A stretch of 64,000 nucleotides of DNA from Saturnia japonica (taxonomy: Eukaryota; Arthropoda; Insecta; Lepidoptera; Saturniidae), in NCBI GenBank assembly GCA_033032175.1, contig CM065320.1, positions 10,044,001-10,108,000 on the forward strand, given 5' to 3'. Of the stretch, positions 24,816-35,200 are shown one piece after another. The position numbers and the translations under genes are program-made. A model generated the notes under the pieces. It was not told where the DNA came from. It saw only the letters and a program-made list of their open reading frames with translations, and made no database searches. Within the stretch, counting starts at the first letter, position 1. Each line of letters opens with the position of its first letter.

Positions 24816-24869
24816 TTTAAAAAAAACATTAAAAAATTGGTTGCCTGTAAAGTCGGTATACGGGCGAAA

Positions 24870-25055
24870 GTTTTACGTGACAACGACTTTATGTCTGTCT
24901 CTCTCGCTCTTAGGCGGGCTAACCATGCCCGAGTGGAAGGGACGCGTGCCTCTCACTCGCTCTCATTGTGAGCGCATAACGTGAGCGGAGCGTAACGCAG
25001 TTTCTTGAAGTGTCACCCGGCAAACCAATTTATAAGACGTTGTCACGTCAAAATC
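24870..25055. mobile_element. MITE-like element with inverted ends
   Basis: About 186 bp whose ends are imperfect inverted repeats of about 23 bp: GTTTTACGTGACAACGACTT at 24870 against ...AGACGTTGTCACGTCAAAAT at the right. The interior is GC-richer, with no open frame of note. Target duplication not resolved. Confidence 0.55.
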
Positions 25056-25199
25056 TCTACCTGTGCAAAATTACTATTTTTGTAAACTTTACACGGTGAT
25101 AATTGTTTTGTATACTATCTCAAACTCTTCTTAATAAATATAAAAAACAAATTAAATGTGCTATTTACTACGTACCTACTTTGTATAATGATACGATAC

Positions 25200-25354
25200 G
25201 ATTTTTCAGAGATCGATTCACATTAATTCAATTCAAATCACGAATTCATTCAAAAGATTTCAATTCAATATAACTCTAAAATCAATTTAATTCAAAAGAT
25301 TGCGCATCCCTCATTTTTACATCATAAATGACTCAAACCACAGACTTAAGTGAG
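25200..25354 (+). repeat. flank repeat, copy B, left part
   Basis: Contains a decayed hAT right end (TTCAAAAGATTGCGCATCCCT) followed by TTTTTACATCATAAATGACT and ACCACAGACTTAAGTGAG. Its continuation resumes at 28925. Confidence 0.65.
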
Positions 25355-25414
25355 CCATTCCGATCACTAATACACATACGCACGTTTCCCTCCTTCCTCT
25401 CAGGAGGAGGGGAA

Positions 25415-25602
25415 TGTTACGAATAAAAGGCTGATTAAAATAACGAAATTCTTTTTATAATATGCATCATTATTTACTTGTACATCTAATATAGTCTGTG
25501 ATTATTTACATATTTAATGTAGAACACAAAACTTCAAAATCTGACAAACTAAAACTTTTTCTTCTGTTTCAACATAATAATTATAGAAGGTTGGTTAAAG
25601 CA
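25415..25602 (-). repeat. gypsy element 3' LTR (188 bp)
   Basis: On plus it runs from TGTTACGAATAAAAGG to GGTTGGTTAAAGCA. It matches 28501-28656 except that it has 32 bp more, bounded by direct repeats ATTATTTAC, so the other LTR probably lost a slippage segment. Confidence 0.9.
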
Positions 25603-25616
25603 TTCCTCCCATCCTT

Positions 25617-26413
25617 TTATTGAAGCTCCTCAATAAGACGTCTTGGGGCTCTGGTAGTTCTCATACTTCGTCGTGGTATTCTAGTATCTGTGTTGATTCC
25701 AGAAATATCTGTGGTATCATTGTTTATAGTAATTTGTACAGATGATGATACTACCATCAGGCGTACGCGATGCTTGCAGTGCTTCTTGTGTTTCAGGATT
25801 TCCATCCGGTGTATGGAGAAGTATGTTAGTCATATCATTTGGTGTGTTTTCATCAATTCGTGGTCTTATTAAAGTAAATTTAGAACCGCGTAAATATTGG
25901 TCAAATTTTTTAATGCCGAAGAATATTGCTAATGCTTCCCGATCAATTACGGAATATTTACTCTCTGCTTCTTTTAATTTCCTTGAAGCAAATGCAATTG
26001 CGCGTTCTGTATTGTTATGTTTATGAAACAAGACAGCTCCTACTCCTTTTTCCGAGGCATCGCAAGCTAAATATAGTGGTTGTTTTTCATCATATGCGAT
26101 GAGAGGTTTCGATTATACATTTTTTTGTTTCGTCAAATATAACTTTTTCATGTTCAGTCCATTTCCATTTCTGTTTCTGTCCTGTAAGTGCATGTAGATC
26201 TGCACAAATGCTGTGGAGATGAGGTATGAATCTTTCGTAAAAATTTACTAATCCCAAAAATGATCTCAACTCTTTGGTATTTGAAGTAGGCGGTGCTTTG
26301 AGAATGGCTTCAATTTTGTTCTTCGTTGGTTTGATTCCATGTTTGCTAATGTTATGACCAAGGTATTCAATTTCATTCTGAAGAAAAAAACATTTGTTAA
26401 GGTTTACTTTCAT
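25617..26413 (-). pseudogene. gypsy pol: RT connection and partial RNase H
   Basis: 26413-26090 reads the RT thumb and connection (FFLQNEIEYLGHNISKHGIK ... RSFLGLVNFYERFIP). 26031-25717 reads the start of RNase H (ERAIAFASRKLKEAESKYSV, then IDREALAIFFGIKKF). After KFTLI it jumps to an unrelated-looking tail (RPRIDENTPNDMTN...), marking the deletion junction near 25860. The frame changes between the two blocks. Confidence 0.85.
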
Positions 26414-26468
26414 TCCAGCTTCCTTGAGTCTATTTAATACTTCTGATAGTGTCCTGATGTGCTCCTCA

Positions 26469-26924
26469 TCATTTTTTTCCGGTTATAGCAATGTCATCGA
26501 AATAGATAGCTGTGTTTGCTATGTTATTTAGTAGTCTTTCTAAATATTGTTGAAAAATGGAAGGTGCTGTTGTTATTCCGAATGGCATTCGGTTATATTG
26601 GAAATATCCCCTGTGTGTTGATATAGTTAAATATTTTTTTGATTCAGGTGCTATTTTAAACTGTAAGTATGCATCTTTTAAATCTATTTTACAGTATTTC
26701 TCCCCATTTGCGAGACGTTGTCTGATATGATCAAAATGTGGTACTGGGTACGTATGTGTTATTAAGCACGGATTAAGTGTTGTACGATAGTCTCCACATA
26801 TTCGTATTTGTCCATTAGGTTTCATAATATTGACAGTTGGAGTTGCCCATTCAATTGTAGTTTTGTTTGGATCGACCTGTTCGATGATTCCTTCTTTTGT
26901 AAGGCGCTCTAATTCGATTTCCAC
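26469..26924 (-). pseudogene. gypsy pol: reverse transcriptase core
   Basis: RT fingers and palm of a Ty3/gypsy-type element: KPNGQIRICGDYRTTLNP, then KIDLKDAYLQFKI with the first catalytic Asp, then FGITTAPSIFQ and the YFDDI box. Copies RNA into DNA in an intact element. The frame is closed at both ends relative to neighbouring parts. Confidence 0.9.
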
Positions 26925-28078
26925 GTTTTTATCATACTAAACTTGATCGGTCTTGATGGTACATGTTTTGGTTTCGTTCCTGATTTCACATAAATGTTTA
27001 CTTCATAGTTTTTGACCTCTCCCAGCTTATTATTAAAAAGTTCATTGTTGTTATCAATTATTTGCTTCAGTGATATTGACTGAGTTTTTATGGAATAAAC
27101 AGAACTTGGAAACTTCATATTGAACATTTCATTCCATTGTAATCCAAATAGCATAGGTTCTGCATTTTTTATTACAACTACTGGTAAAATCTTTTGTTTT
27201 CCTTGTAATTCAACTGTTACGTCGGTAAATCCTTTGGGTTTCAGTTTGTAATTGCCATAAGCTCTTAATTTTGGCCCTTCCAATAGTTTAGGTGAACCAA
27301 TTCTCTTCCAAAATGACGTACTAATAATTGAATAAATTGAGCCTGGATCCCAATCTAAAGTGCATTTGATACCATTGATTTTTGTATCGATCAGTTTGCA
27401 CCTCGTATTGTTTGTATTAATTTTGTGTACATTAGATTCACTATCGCTCTCTTCTGAAACTATGCTTCTTGTCTGTTGTTTGTTTAATTCTAAATTTGTT
27501 ATAATGTTGTGTACATTGCGTCTATTTTCCAAATATGCTCTTCCTGTCTTTATGCAACAACTTTCGAAACGTCCTATTATCTGACATGCTTTACATTTGT
27601 GTTCATTTGCTGCACAATGTTGCATATCATATCTCTCATTCTTTCCACACCTCAAACAATATTTTTTTGTAAGTAGCCGTTTACGATTATCAAATCTATT
27701 AACTTGTTCTTTACGCTGAATCCGTTGTACCATTGTCTGTGTAGTGTCAATAACATTATCATTTTCAGCCAGTTCTCTTGATAAAGCTATATTAAATACT
27801 TGATCGAAAGTAACGTTTATTAATTTACCATCAATAGTTCTCTCTTGAAGATCTGGCCATCTCTGTTTCAAATCAATTTCGAGCATATTGTGATTTAAGC
27901 CGGTTGCAAATCGATCACGTAATTGACGATCCAGGAATTCACCTTCATAACCACAGACTATACTTAATTCCTTTAATTTGTTAGCGTAAGTTTCCATTGA
28001 TTCATTTTCTTTCCTCGTGCTATTCCAAAATTCTACTAATGCTTTAAATTTTGTTGTTTTCTTGTGGTAGAAGCTCAA
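26909..28078 (-). pseudogene. gypsy gag C-terminal part and protease-like region
   Basis: Upstream part is gag-like (FKALVEFWNSTRKENESMET...), followed by a Cys/His cluster (CLRCGKNERYDMQHC, CKACQ) resembling zinc knuckles. Near 27345 there is DWDPGSIYSIIS where an aspartic protease would have D-S/T-G. The DPG spelling would not be expected to be active. Joined to the upstream gag block only through frame breaks near 28080-28110. Confidence 0.75.
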
Positions 28079-28090
28079 TAGTTTTGCTTT

Positions 28091-28498
28091 TCACTTCTTC
28101 ATACGTTTTATGTTCAAATGTGTTTGTAAAGGTGTATTAATTTGATGAAAAATTTCCGGTGGTAAACATGTAACTAATAAATCTTTTTTAATCATTTGGT
28201 ATTGACTTCCATAACTATTGCATTTTTGTTCAAAATATTCTATAAAATTGTCAACTGTTGTCGTTTTCGGGTTAAATTTGTCATGTGAAAAATTATTAAT
28301 TCTAATACTTATTTCATTAACGTCTTCTTTTGAAGTTGAATCCGTTGGTTTTGTTATATGTTGGGTTCTTGTAATAATACGTAGTAAGTCAGTAATTTGG
28401 TTTTGTGGTGTCATATGTACCTCCATAAATTCTTTGAACTGTTGTTCATTCATCGTTGATGTTGTGCTAGTGCAGGTTTTTTTTATCCTCGTCGCCAC
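28091..28498 (-). pseudogene. gypsy gag N-terminal part
   Basis: Starts just inside the 5' LTR (MATRIKKTCTSTTSTMNEQQ). A middle stretch (NFIEYFEQKCNSYGSQYQMI) is like insect gypsy gag. The frame runs into a stop at 28091-28093. Confidence 0.75.
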
Positions 28499-28500
28499 TT

Positions 28501-28656
28501 TGTTACGAATAAAAGGCTGATTAAAATAACGAAATTCTTTTTATAATATGCATAATTATTTACATATTTAATGTAGGACACAAAACTTCAAAATCTGACA
28601 AACTAAAACTTTTTCTTCTGTTTCAACATAATAATTAAAGAAGGTTGGTTATAGCA
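28501..28656 (-). repeat. gypsy element 5' LTR (156 bp)
   Basis: TGTTACGAATAAAAGG to GGTTGGTTATAGCA on plus. A near match to 25415-25602, with a 32-bp deletion and a few substitutions. Confidence 0.9.
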
Positions 28657-28924
28657 GGGAACATGCATAGAGTATATGTTAGTTAGCTCGAATTTGTAGG
28701 AGTAGGAAATTAGCTAGATCGCGACCTATTTCGCATTCGCGACGACCGCCCGAGCCGAGGTTCGGCCACTCTGGCACCCTCATGCGAGTCGTCAAAAACT
28801 TTCGTGGCTGAGTGCCCTAAGCGCTCGCCCCCATGTTCGGTGAAGCTGTAAAAGCCGCAACGGCTCTGTTTTTGGATAGGGCCCCTAAGGCTAACAGTGT
28901 AGTCAATTCCAAAAAAAAAAAAAA

Positions 28925-28965
28925 TTAAGTGAGACCACGTCACCAGTGCTAAAAATTAATGTTTT
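28925..28965 (+). repeat. flank repeat, copy B, right part
   Basis: TTAAGTGAGACCACGTCACC and AGTGCTAAAAATTAAT resume the repeat interrupted at 25354. Confidence 0.7.
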
Positions 28966-29477
28966 GTCGAAAAATATCGTTAATACTATATTTTAATGTA
29001 TTGATTCTGCACAGAATACTATAATACGGCTATATAAAAAATGACATTTCTGCCAGTAACACCGTTTAAACGTTTTAGCCAGAGATATTATAAATAATTT
29101 TATTGTTGTAGCCACTGGTAGCCACTGTCCTAAATTCGTAAATACACAAGTTAATAGACAGACAAATCGTGTATACGGGTTTGAGATAGCGATATTTTAG
29201 ATTTCTTAGTAAATGTGTCAAGATTTTTGGATGTTTGGCCGATCCTATTAATTAAAAATGCAGCTCAGCGTTTGAATTATTGCTGTATTTATTTTGTCGC
29301 TCGTAATCGATTACAGATATTATATCTTCTTGTGCCGTCCGTGACAGATGTCTTATTTATCTTTTTCAAGACCTGAAAGTCAGCCAGTCTATCATAAACA
29401 AAATAGAATGTAGCTGAAGTAAGAACTATTTATTGTGATAAGTCGCCACAGATGCAACACCCACGGCATATGAAATA
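28966..29477. other. no gene recognised
   Basis: AT-rich sequence between the nested insertions and a copia relic. Nothing recognisable. Confidence 0.5.
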
Positions 29478-30682
29478 TCATGCCTCGTGCCTACTGATAA
29501 GTATGCTCAAGCCACCCAAAGCTTGTCTGTATGGAAAGTTTGCATAGTTATTCTCTTTCTCTTCCATCTCATTTTCTTTAATTATGGGTGTTGGTGTTGA
29601 TTTTAATTTAATCACGCCATATTTTTCTAAAACTTTCTTTTGACATAAAGTAATGGTCTTGTCCTTACTATCGTTAATCCCCATTCCTAGGAAATATAAA
29701 CCAGGTTTAGTTGTTATCTTGAACATGGTTTTCAATTCCTTGACAAACTCGTATCCTGCAGCAGTTGTGTTGTAAGCTACGAGTGCATCATCCACATAGA
29801 GACCAATAAAAACTTTGGAATGTCCTTGGATTCGGACATAAACACACGAGTCTGCTTCGCTATGTTTAAAAGCAGACTTTTCTAGAAATTCTGCTATACA
29901 GGTGTTTCAACAATGCGGCACTTGCTTTAAACCATAAAGACTGCGTTTAAGACTGCGGACTTTTTTCATGCCATCATGATAGCCTTCAGGTTATTTCATA
30001 AAGATTTCTTTCATTACTTCGCCGTTTAAAAACGCCGTTGAAACGTCAAATTGTTGCAGTTTTAAATTTTCTTGAACAGCTATTGCAAGTAATACACGGA
30101 CTGTACTCAGATGAACCACTGGGATAAAAGTTTTATTATAATCTACTCCATGTTGTTGAGAGTAGGCCTTTATAATCGTTCTGGTTTTATATCTGTCTAC
30201 GGAACCATCATGGTTTATTTTTACTTTAAACACCTACTTACAAGGTAGGGCTTTTCGTCCTTTAAGCAGATCAACCAGATCCCAGGTCTCGTTGACGTTT
30301 AGAGAAGTCATTTCAGTTTGCATGGCTTCTAACCATTTTGTTTTGAACGTTTGTCTTTGGGCTTATTTAAATTTTTAATTTCTTCAGCAGCTGCTAAAAT
30401 AAAATCATCAAAGCGTTTAGGTGCTGTGATTATTGATCTATCTCTCAAAGACCTCATTTGAGCGGTGTTGCCTTCTTCCTTATCAGCATCGTGTACGAGA
30501 TAGTTGTCATCGATATCGTAGGAACCAGAAAGTGACTCGCTCTCACTTTCTTTGTCTGTTGGTTCATTTGTTACCTCGCTTAAATCACGTTGTAAGCATG
30601 TACCTTGATCTGTATCAGTATCGCTGACTCGAAGTGGATGATCTCTTTCGTCAAAAACAAAAAACACAAAAAACAAAAACAC
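29478..30682 (-). pseudogene. copia-type retrotransposon pol relic
   Basis: Minus-strand pieces of Ty1/copia pol. 30682-30329 is the acidic linker region. 30233-29991 is the RT start (GVDYNKTFIPVVHLSTVRVL and QQFDVSTAFLNGEVMKEIFM with the first Asp). 29795-29478 begins at the second catalytic box (MDDALVAYNT) and runs to NFPYRQALGGLS. Several frame changes and stops. No LTRs seen, so this is an isolated, old fragment. Confidence 0.88.
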
Positions 30683-31299
30683 ACTATATTTTTATTTCAC
30701 GCTCTGCTACCTTGTTAAATTCGAGATGATTATGAGTTTGAATAAATAACATATTATAAAAGTGGTTTTCATTTAAATTGTAATTTTAGAACCTTTCATT
30801 GAATAATAATTGTGTTGCTAAGTAACAACTTTAGTTATAAAGAACACAAAGGAGTTTGTAACATATATATACTAATACTTCACAGGTACCCAAATGTACT
30901 TTAACCAGGTACCTAGTGAGTTCCATACACTGCTGCCAGCTCTGTTTGAGTGTTGGGCGCTAGATCAGTTCAAAAAAGCGCTATATTGTGCTAAACAAGT
31001 GTGATTCAAAAAAGCGTCAGATTATAATGCTATTTTTAAATTAAGAGTTAAATAGATACGTTACACATTACCACCCTTTAAGAACCATATTATTTGATTG
31101 AATAAAAAATTAATAATTGTAGGTATAAATATTTCATAATTTCAAGCATCTATCGTTTACATTCTGAACAAAAATATGAGTTTGCCTATGTATAACCCAA
31201 GGCACGTTATTGGAATTAAAACATCAAGTACTTTAATAATCTTTCATTTATTAAATCATCTAAACAAAAATGAGACAATAAAATAATTTAAAAGTTATC
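30683..31299. other. no gene recognised
   Basis: AT-rich. A pair of near-identical phrases (TTCAAAAAAGCG at about 30970 and 31007) is the only local structure noticed. Confidence 0.4.
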
Positions 31300-31580
31300 A
31301 ACTGAATCGTCGTCCTGATCCAGATGGACCTGGCTGTGGCTCTGTGATATCCACATATCGTTGGACTATAACTAATTTATATTTTTCGTAAATTCCAATT
31401 TGCCTCAATACGTCCGTCACCAGGAAGATCATAATTGAAACATATGGATTGTTCAGAAGTCAACCCCATTCTTACCGTAAAATCACATTAATCGTTACTA
31501 CGTTAAGAGCATTAAGTAATTTATTTTGCACAATATTCACTGTCCTAAATATTCTTTCAATATCTCCATTAGACCGTTGA
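31300..31580 (-). pseudogene. hAT transposase C-terminal relic
   Basis: The minus strand reads SNGDIERIFRTVNIVQNKLL, the hAT C-terminal dimerisation motif (usual form SNADCERxFSxMNxIKTKxRN). After a single-base break it continues with VRMGLTSEQSICFNY. No ends or target duplication found. Old fragment upstream of mRpL28. Confidence 0.65.
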
Positions 31581-32278
31581 AGTGTTATAAATTTTAAAGT
31601 TTTTCAGAAGTTAAAAAACATTCAGTAGAAATAACGTTCGTTTTGAAATGGTTGTAAATATTAAGTCCACATGATATCATTTAACCACCATTTCGATAAT
31701 GTGCTAGATTTTCCGCTAGGAGTGAACTGCTATTAATGGGAGTAGATTACCCAAAAATTCCGCTGGATCTAGCAGCGAAAGCGCTAAAATGGCAGCCCTG
31801 GTTCCATAGCCGAGTTCTATTATCTGGAGTTGCCAGCCTCTACCAATATATATGAATATCTGAATTCTGACATTTGAAACTGACGTTCCGATAAATAGTT
31901 TAATAGTGTACTCTGTGACGCGACGTGTCGAAGAAAACAGCAATTAACGTCAGGATTTTAAGAACAACATCTGACTTGGTGGCGTAGACTTAGATACCGG
32001 CCATCGTTTACGATAAATCTCCTTCGTTTATGGTTCTATATACGTGACATTGGCGGAATTGTGTTTACACACACGTTGCCTTTATATAAAGATTATGAAG
32101 AAGAATTAATTTAGTATCTATGGTTATTAGCTTGTCATTAGTGTCCACACTCACCCTTTTATGAAAATTTTTATTCAGATCTTCAGAAATTATTTAGTAA
32201 ACGAGTTTTAAATACTGAAATTAGTTTCAGTAAGTTGTACAAAAAAACCGGTTTTATGCTGGTGTTGTGAAATTATCA
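31581..32278 (+). other. upstream region of mRpL28
   Basis: Contains the promoter of mRpL28 by position. I could not identify a TATA box or defined initiator. A GC-richer patch at 31700-31830 has no recognised content. Confidence 0.4.
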
Positions 32279-32299
32279 ATGGCATCTTCCCGTCTACAG
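32279..32299 (+). CDS. mRpL28: mRpL28 exon 1
   Basis: Seven codons (MASSRLQ), donor GTACGT. The short first exon is supported by phase 0 joining and by making a basic leader with exon 2. An alternative start at 32332 would need retention of intron 1. Confidence 0.75.
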
Positions 32300-35200
32300 G
32301 TACGTAATAAACCACCTATTATAATGTAAACGTGTTTCGTCATTCACTATTTCGACCTTTACGTAAATTTTTTCAGTCGACTGCTCGTCAGTTGTCAAAA
32401 ACATTTAAGAAGAAAAGTAGATTTGATATAGGCATAGCGTCTGAGCTACCCGCAGCCTACAAAAAGTTTTGGCGTGAATGGAAAATCTTAAAGCCAGCGG
32501 CAGTTCACTTTGTTGCTCAAGAGGGAAAATGGAAACGTGACGAGCTCACGGGCGAGACATTGCCCATACAAAACATACCTATCCCACTCAAATATCCAGC
32601 TGAGATTCATGACGGAATATGGGGAGGAGAAGCTGTAGTAAAAGGTATTTAAAATTTGCTACGAATATTAATATATCACATAATTTTTCTTTCTATCTAT
32701 TCTTTTTATTCCATTGCTCTCTGGCATGTTTCTATTCTGCTGATATGCTTTTTAGTTTTTCATCATGTCTAGCAATCATATGGGTAGAATGCAAATATTA
32801 AATAGTTTACTTTTTAAAGATAAGTTTAAGTCCTTGCCTTTCATCTCTGTGTTCAGAGTCCAATACCATGCACTCTATTTTTTTTTCTATTTCCTCTGAC
32901 AATAAATTTTCTATGGATACTGTTACCAAGATAGATATAATCATCAACATATTCAATTGTACAGTTATTTACTGCTGTAGGAAGTTTTGCATTGTTTGTA
33001 ATAACTAGTGATCGGCACGACCCGTGCCACATGGTGTCAATGACCTCAATCATTATGTGAATATGGATATTCCCCGGGATTCCAGCTTTCGAATCGGGGA
33101 ACGAAAATAATATATTCTCATTACAGTAAGCCTGTAACGGCAATAAGATTAATAATTTTTACCATAATTAATTAATTATGAACTCTACAATAAATTAACA
33201 TGTGTTTTATAGATAAACAATAAATATACAATATAACTATGTTAATAAACATGAACGTTTCACTTCTCTTTTGTCTGTATAAAATTATAATAGCAGATCA
33301 TAATTTTTTCGATGTTTTCTATTTTAAATTTATTTCTTTTTACATCTAAAATCCATTTATATGCCGAAAAACTTCTTTCTACTTCCACTGACGTGAGTGG
33401 AGCGAATTTATACAAGCATTCTTTATCAGTTGCGGACTTATTCGAGATTTTATCTGCATAAGTTCTGATGTCATCTAAATCAGGATTACGCCCCATGACC
33501 ACTCCTAATTTGGCTTGTATAACTAGATTAGAACTCCCAATTTATTAATATGCGAACTTCGTCACATTTTTCTAAAGTATCAACAATTGTAGTATCGCGA
33601 GCTTGTAGTCTTGTCAAGGCAATTTCGATTATTTCATAATTTTCCTGTATGTAAATTAAATCTTTTTTTGTGTTGGGCTTCCTCAAAATATTTTTTGCTT
33701 TTTTTATTGATACAGCATCGGAATTTATATTTTATATGAGTGCACGTAATATTTTACGCAGTATAAAATGAAACCATAGATTATCAATATTTTCTTTAAT
33801 GAAAAATGATACATTTTACGAGTTTATTTAATAGTCTAACTTCTATTTACAAATACATAACTCTTAATTTTTGCGAATCATGTCATGTCCATATTATTAT
33901 TTTACTCTTGAATCCCGCCGTGTGGCACAGGTCGTGCCGATCACTGGTAATAACCTTAATTTTATCCTGAATCATTCTCAATCCAACGTTTTTGCTGTTT
34001 CTCAAGTTTTTCCAGCATGCTTTGTAAATATTTTGAGGTAGTGGAAAAAGTACTATGTCATTAGTAAATCTTAAGTGAGTTAGGTTAACTCCAAAAATCA
34101 TAATTCCATAGGTAATCCAAGCTTTTTTATCAGTCTAAGTCTCTGAATATTTTTTTTTAGTACAGCAGAAAATAGTGCTGAGGATAATGGATCTCCTTGG
34201 CGAACTCCTCGCTGACTGGGAATCCATATTCTCTATATTTTTCAAATATTTATTTGACTATGTGAATGTGATCCTGTACTGAAAAGTCCACTCTAACACC
34301 TACCTGTTCTTTCAGTTGATTTTTGTCTAACAGTCTAGTGAGCCTACTGAGAAGAACTTTGGCATAATCTTTATATATGTTAGATAAGAATCTTATGTCT
34401 ATAATTATTTATGTTATATTTGGCACCTTTTTTGTGAAGTAGAATTATTGTGGATGTAGTTCATTGATGAGTATCCTTTCTGTTTCAAATCTTTCATTAA
34501 AGAGTTGTGTAAGAGGAGCTGATATTGCTGATTTTGTATCAATCAGTAGTTCATTGGTTATTCTATCTGAGGACCGGGCCAATCACAAACATTTCTATAG
34601 CGCCTAATGTATTCGAAGCAAGCTCTCATTGATTTACTAGGGCACTGTACCCCATAAACGGTTTCCATTTCATTCAAAATGGTCTAAGCGTTCTTTCCTT
34701 GCTTGGTAATGAATTTTATCACAGCATGGTGTTCAATTTTTTCCATAGTTTCATTTTTCTTCCAGATTGACTTGTTTAGCAGGCGAGTGTTCGTAAACGA
34801 ATGACACAATAGGGCTGAAACTCAATTTATATACTAATGATGAGTCCCGCAATTAGTATGACACTAAGCGAGCACCCCTATCCCCACTCCATCCCCTCCA
34901 TTCTAGGAACTTTGGACCTCCCAGCATATGTCCATTTACAATTTAATTGCTTTTTATACATATTGTTTAGTATTGCAAGTTTGTGTTTGAAAGTGAAGTT
35001 GCTCACGTGTATTCCATTATTGCTTCTCTTCCCATTACTAAAAGGACCTAAAACCATGTCTTCATTTTGTTGTCTGCTGCCCACTCAAGCATTAAAATTA
35101 CCCACTACTTTTGTATTTTTATGTGAGTATTTTGCAACTGAATTATGTAAGTTGGTGTACAAATTTTCAATTTCTTCTTTGGTCCCTTGTTCAGTTGGTG

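Larger units (their letters stand above)
25415..28656 (-). mobile_element. gypsy-type LTR retrotransposon, internally deleted
   Basis: 3,242 bp bounded by LTRs and a 5-bp target duplication GGGAA (25410-25414 and 28657-28661). Coding strand is minus. Primer-binding-like TGGCGACGAGG lies just inside the 5' LTR (28486-28496), and a purine tract (GGATGGGAGGAA) abuts the 3' LTR. Order: gag, zinc-knuckle region, protease-like region, reverse transcriptase, start of RNase H, then a short tail. The rest of RNase H and all of integrase are missing, and the frame is broken several times. Non-autonomous and decayed. Confidence 0.88.
25355..28924 (+). mobile_element. poly(A)-tailed retroposon (SINE-like), split by a gypsy element
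   Basis: Insert flanked by 9-bp direct repeats TTAAGTGAG (25346-25354 and 28925-28933). It ends in a run of about 14 A at 28911-28924, so it came in by LINE-type target-primed insertion. The element itself is about 330 bp: 25355-25414 plus 28657-28924. The rest is the later LTR element. Its 3' half (28690-28905) is related to 40885-41075. No RNA polymerase III boxes could be confirmed, so SINE is an inference from size and tail. Confidence 0.7.

Noticed and set aside
32332..32376. Alternative mRpL28 start upstream of exon 2
   Set aside because: It requires retaining intron 1; the splice to MASSRLQ gives a better leader and has good GT-AG sites.
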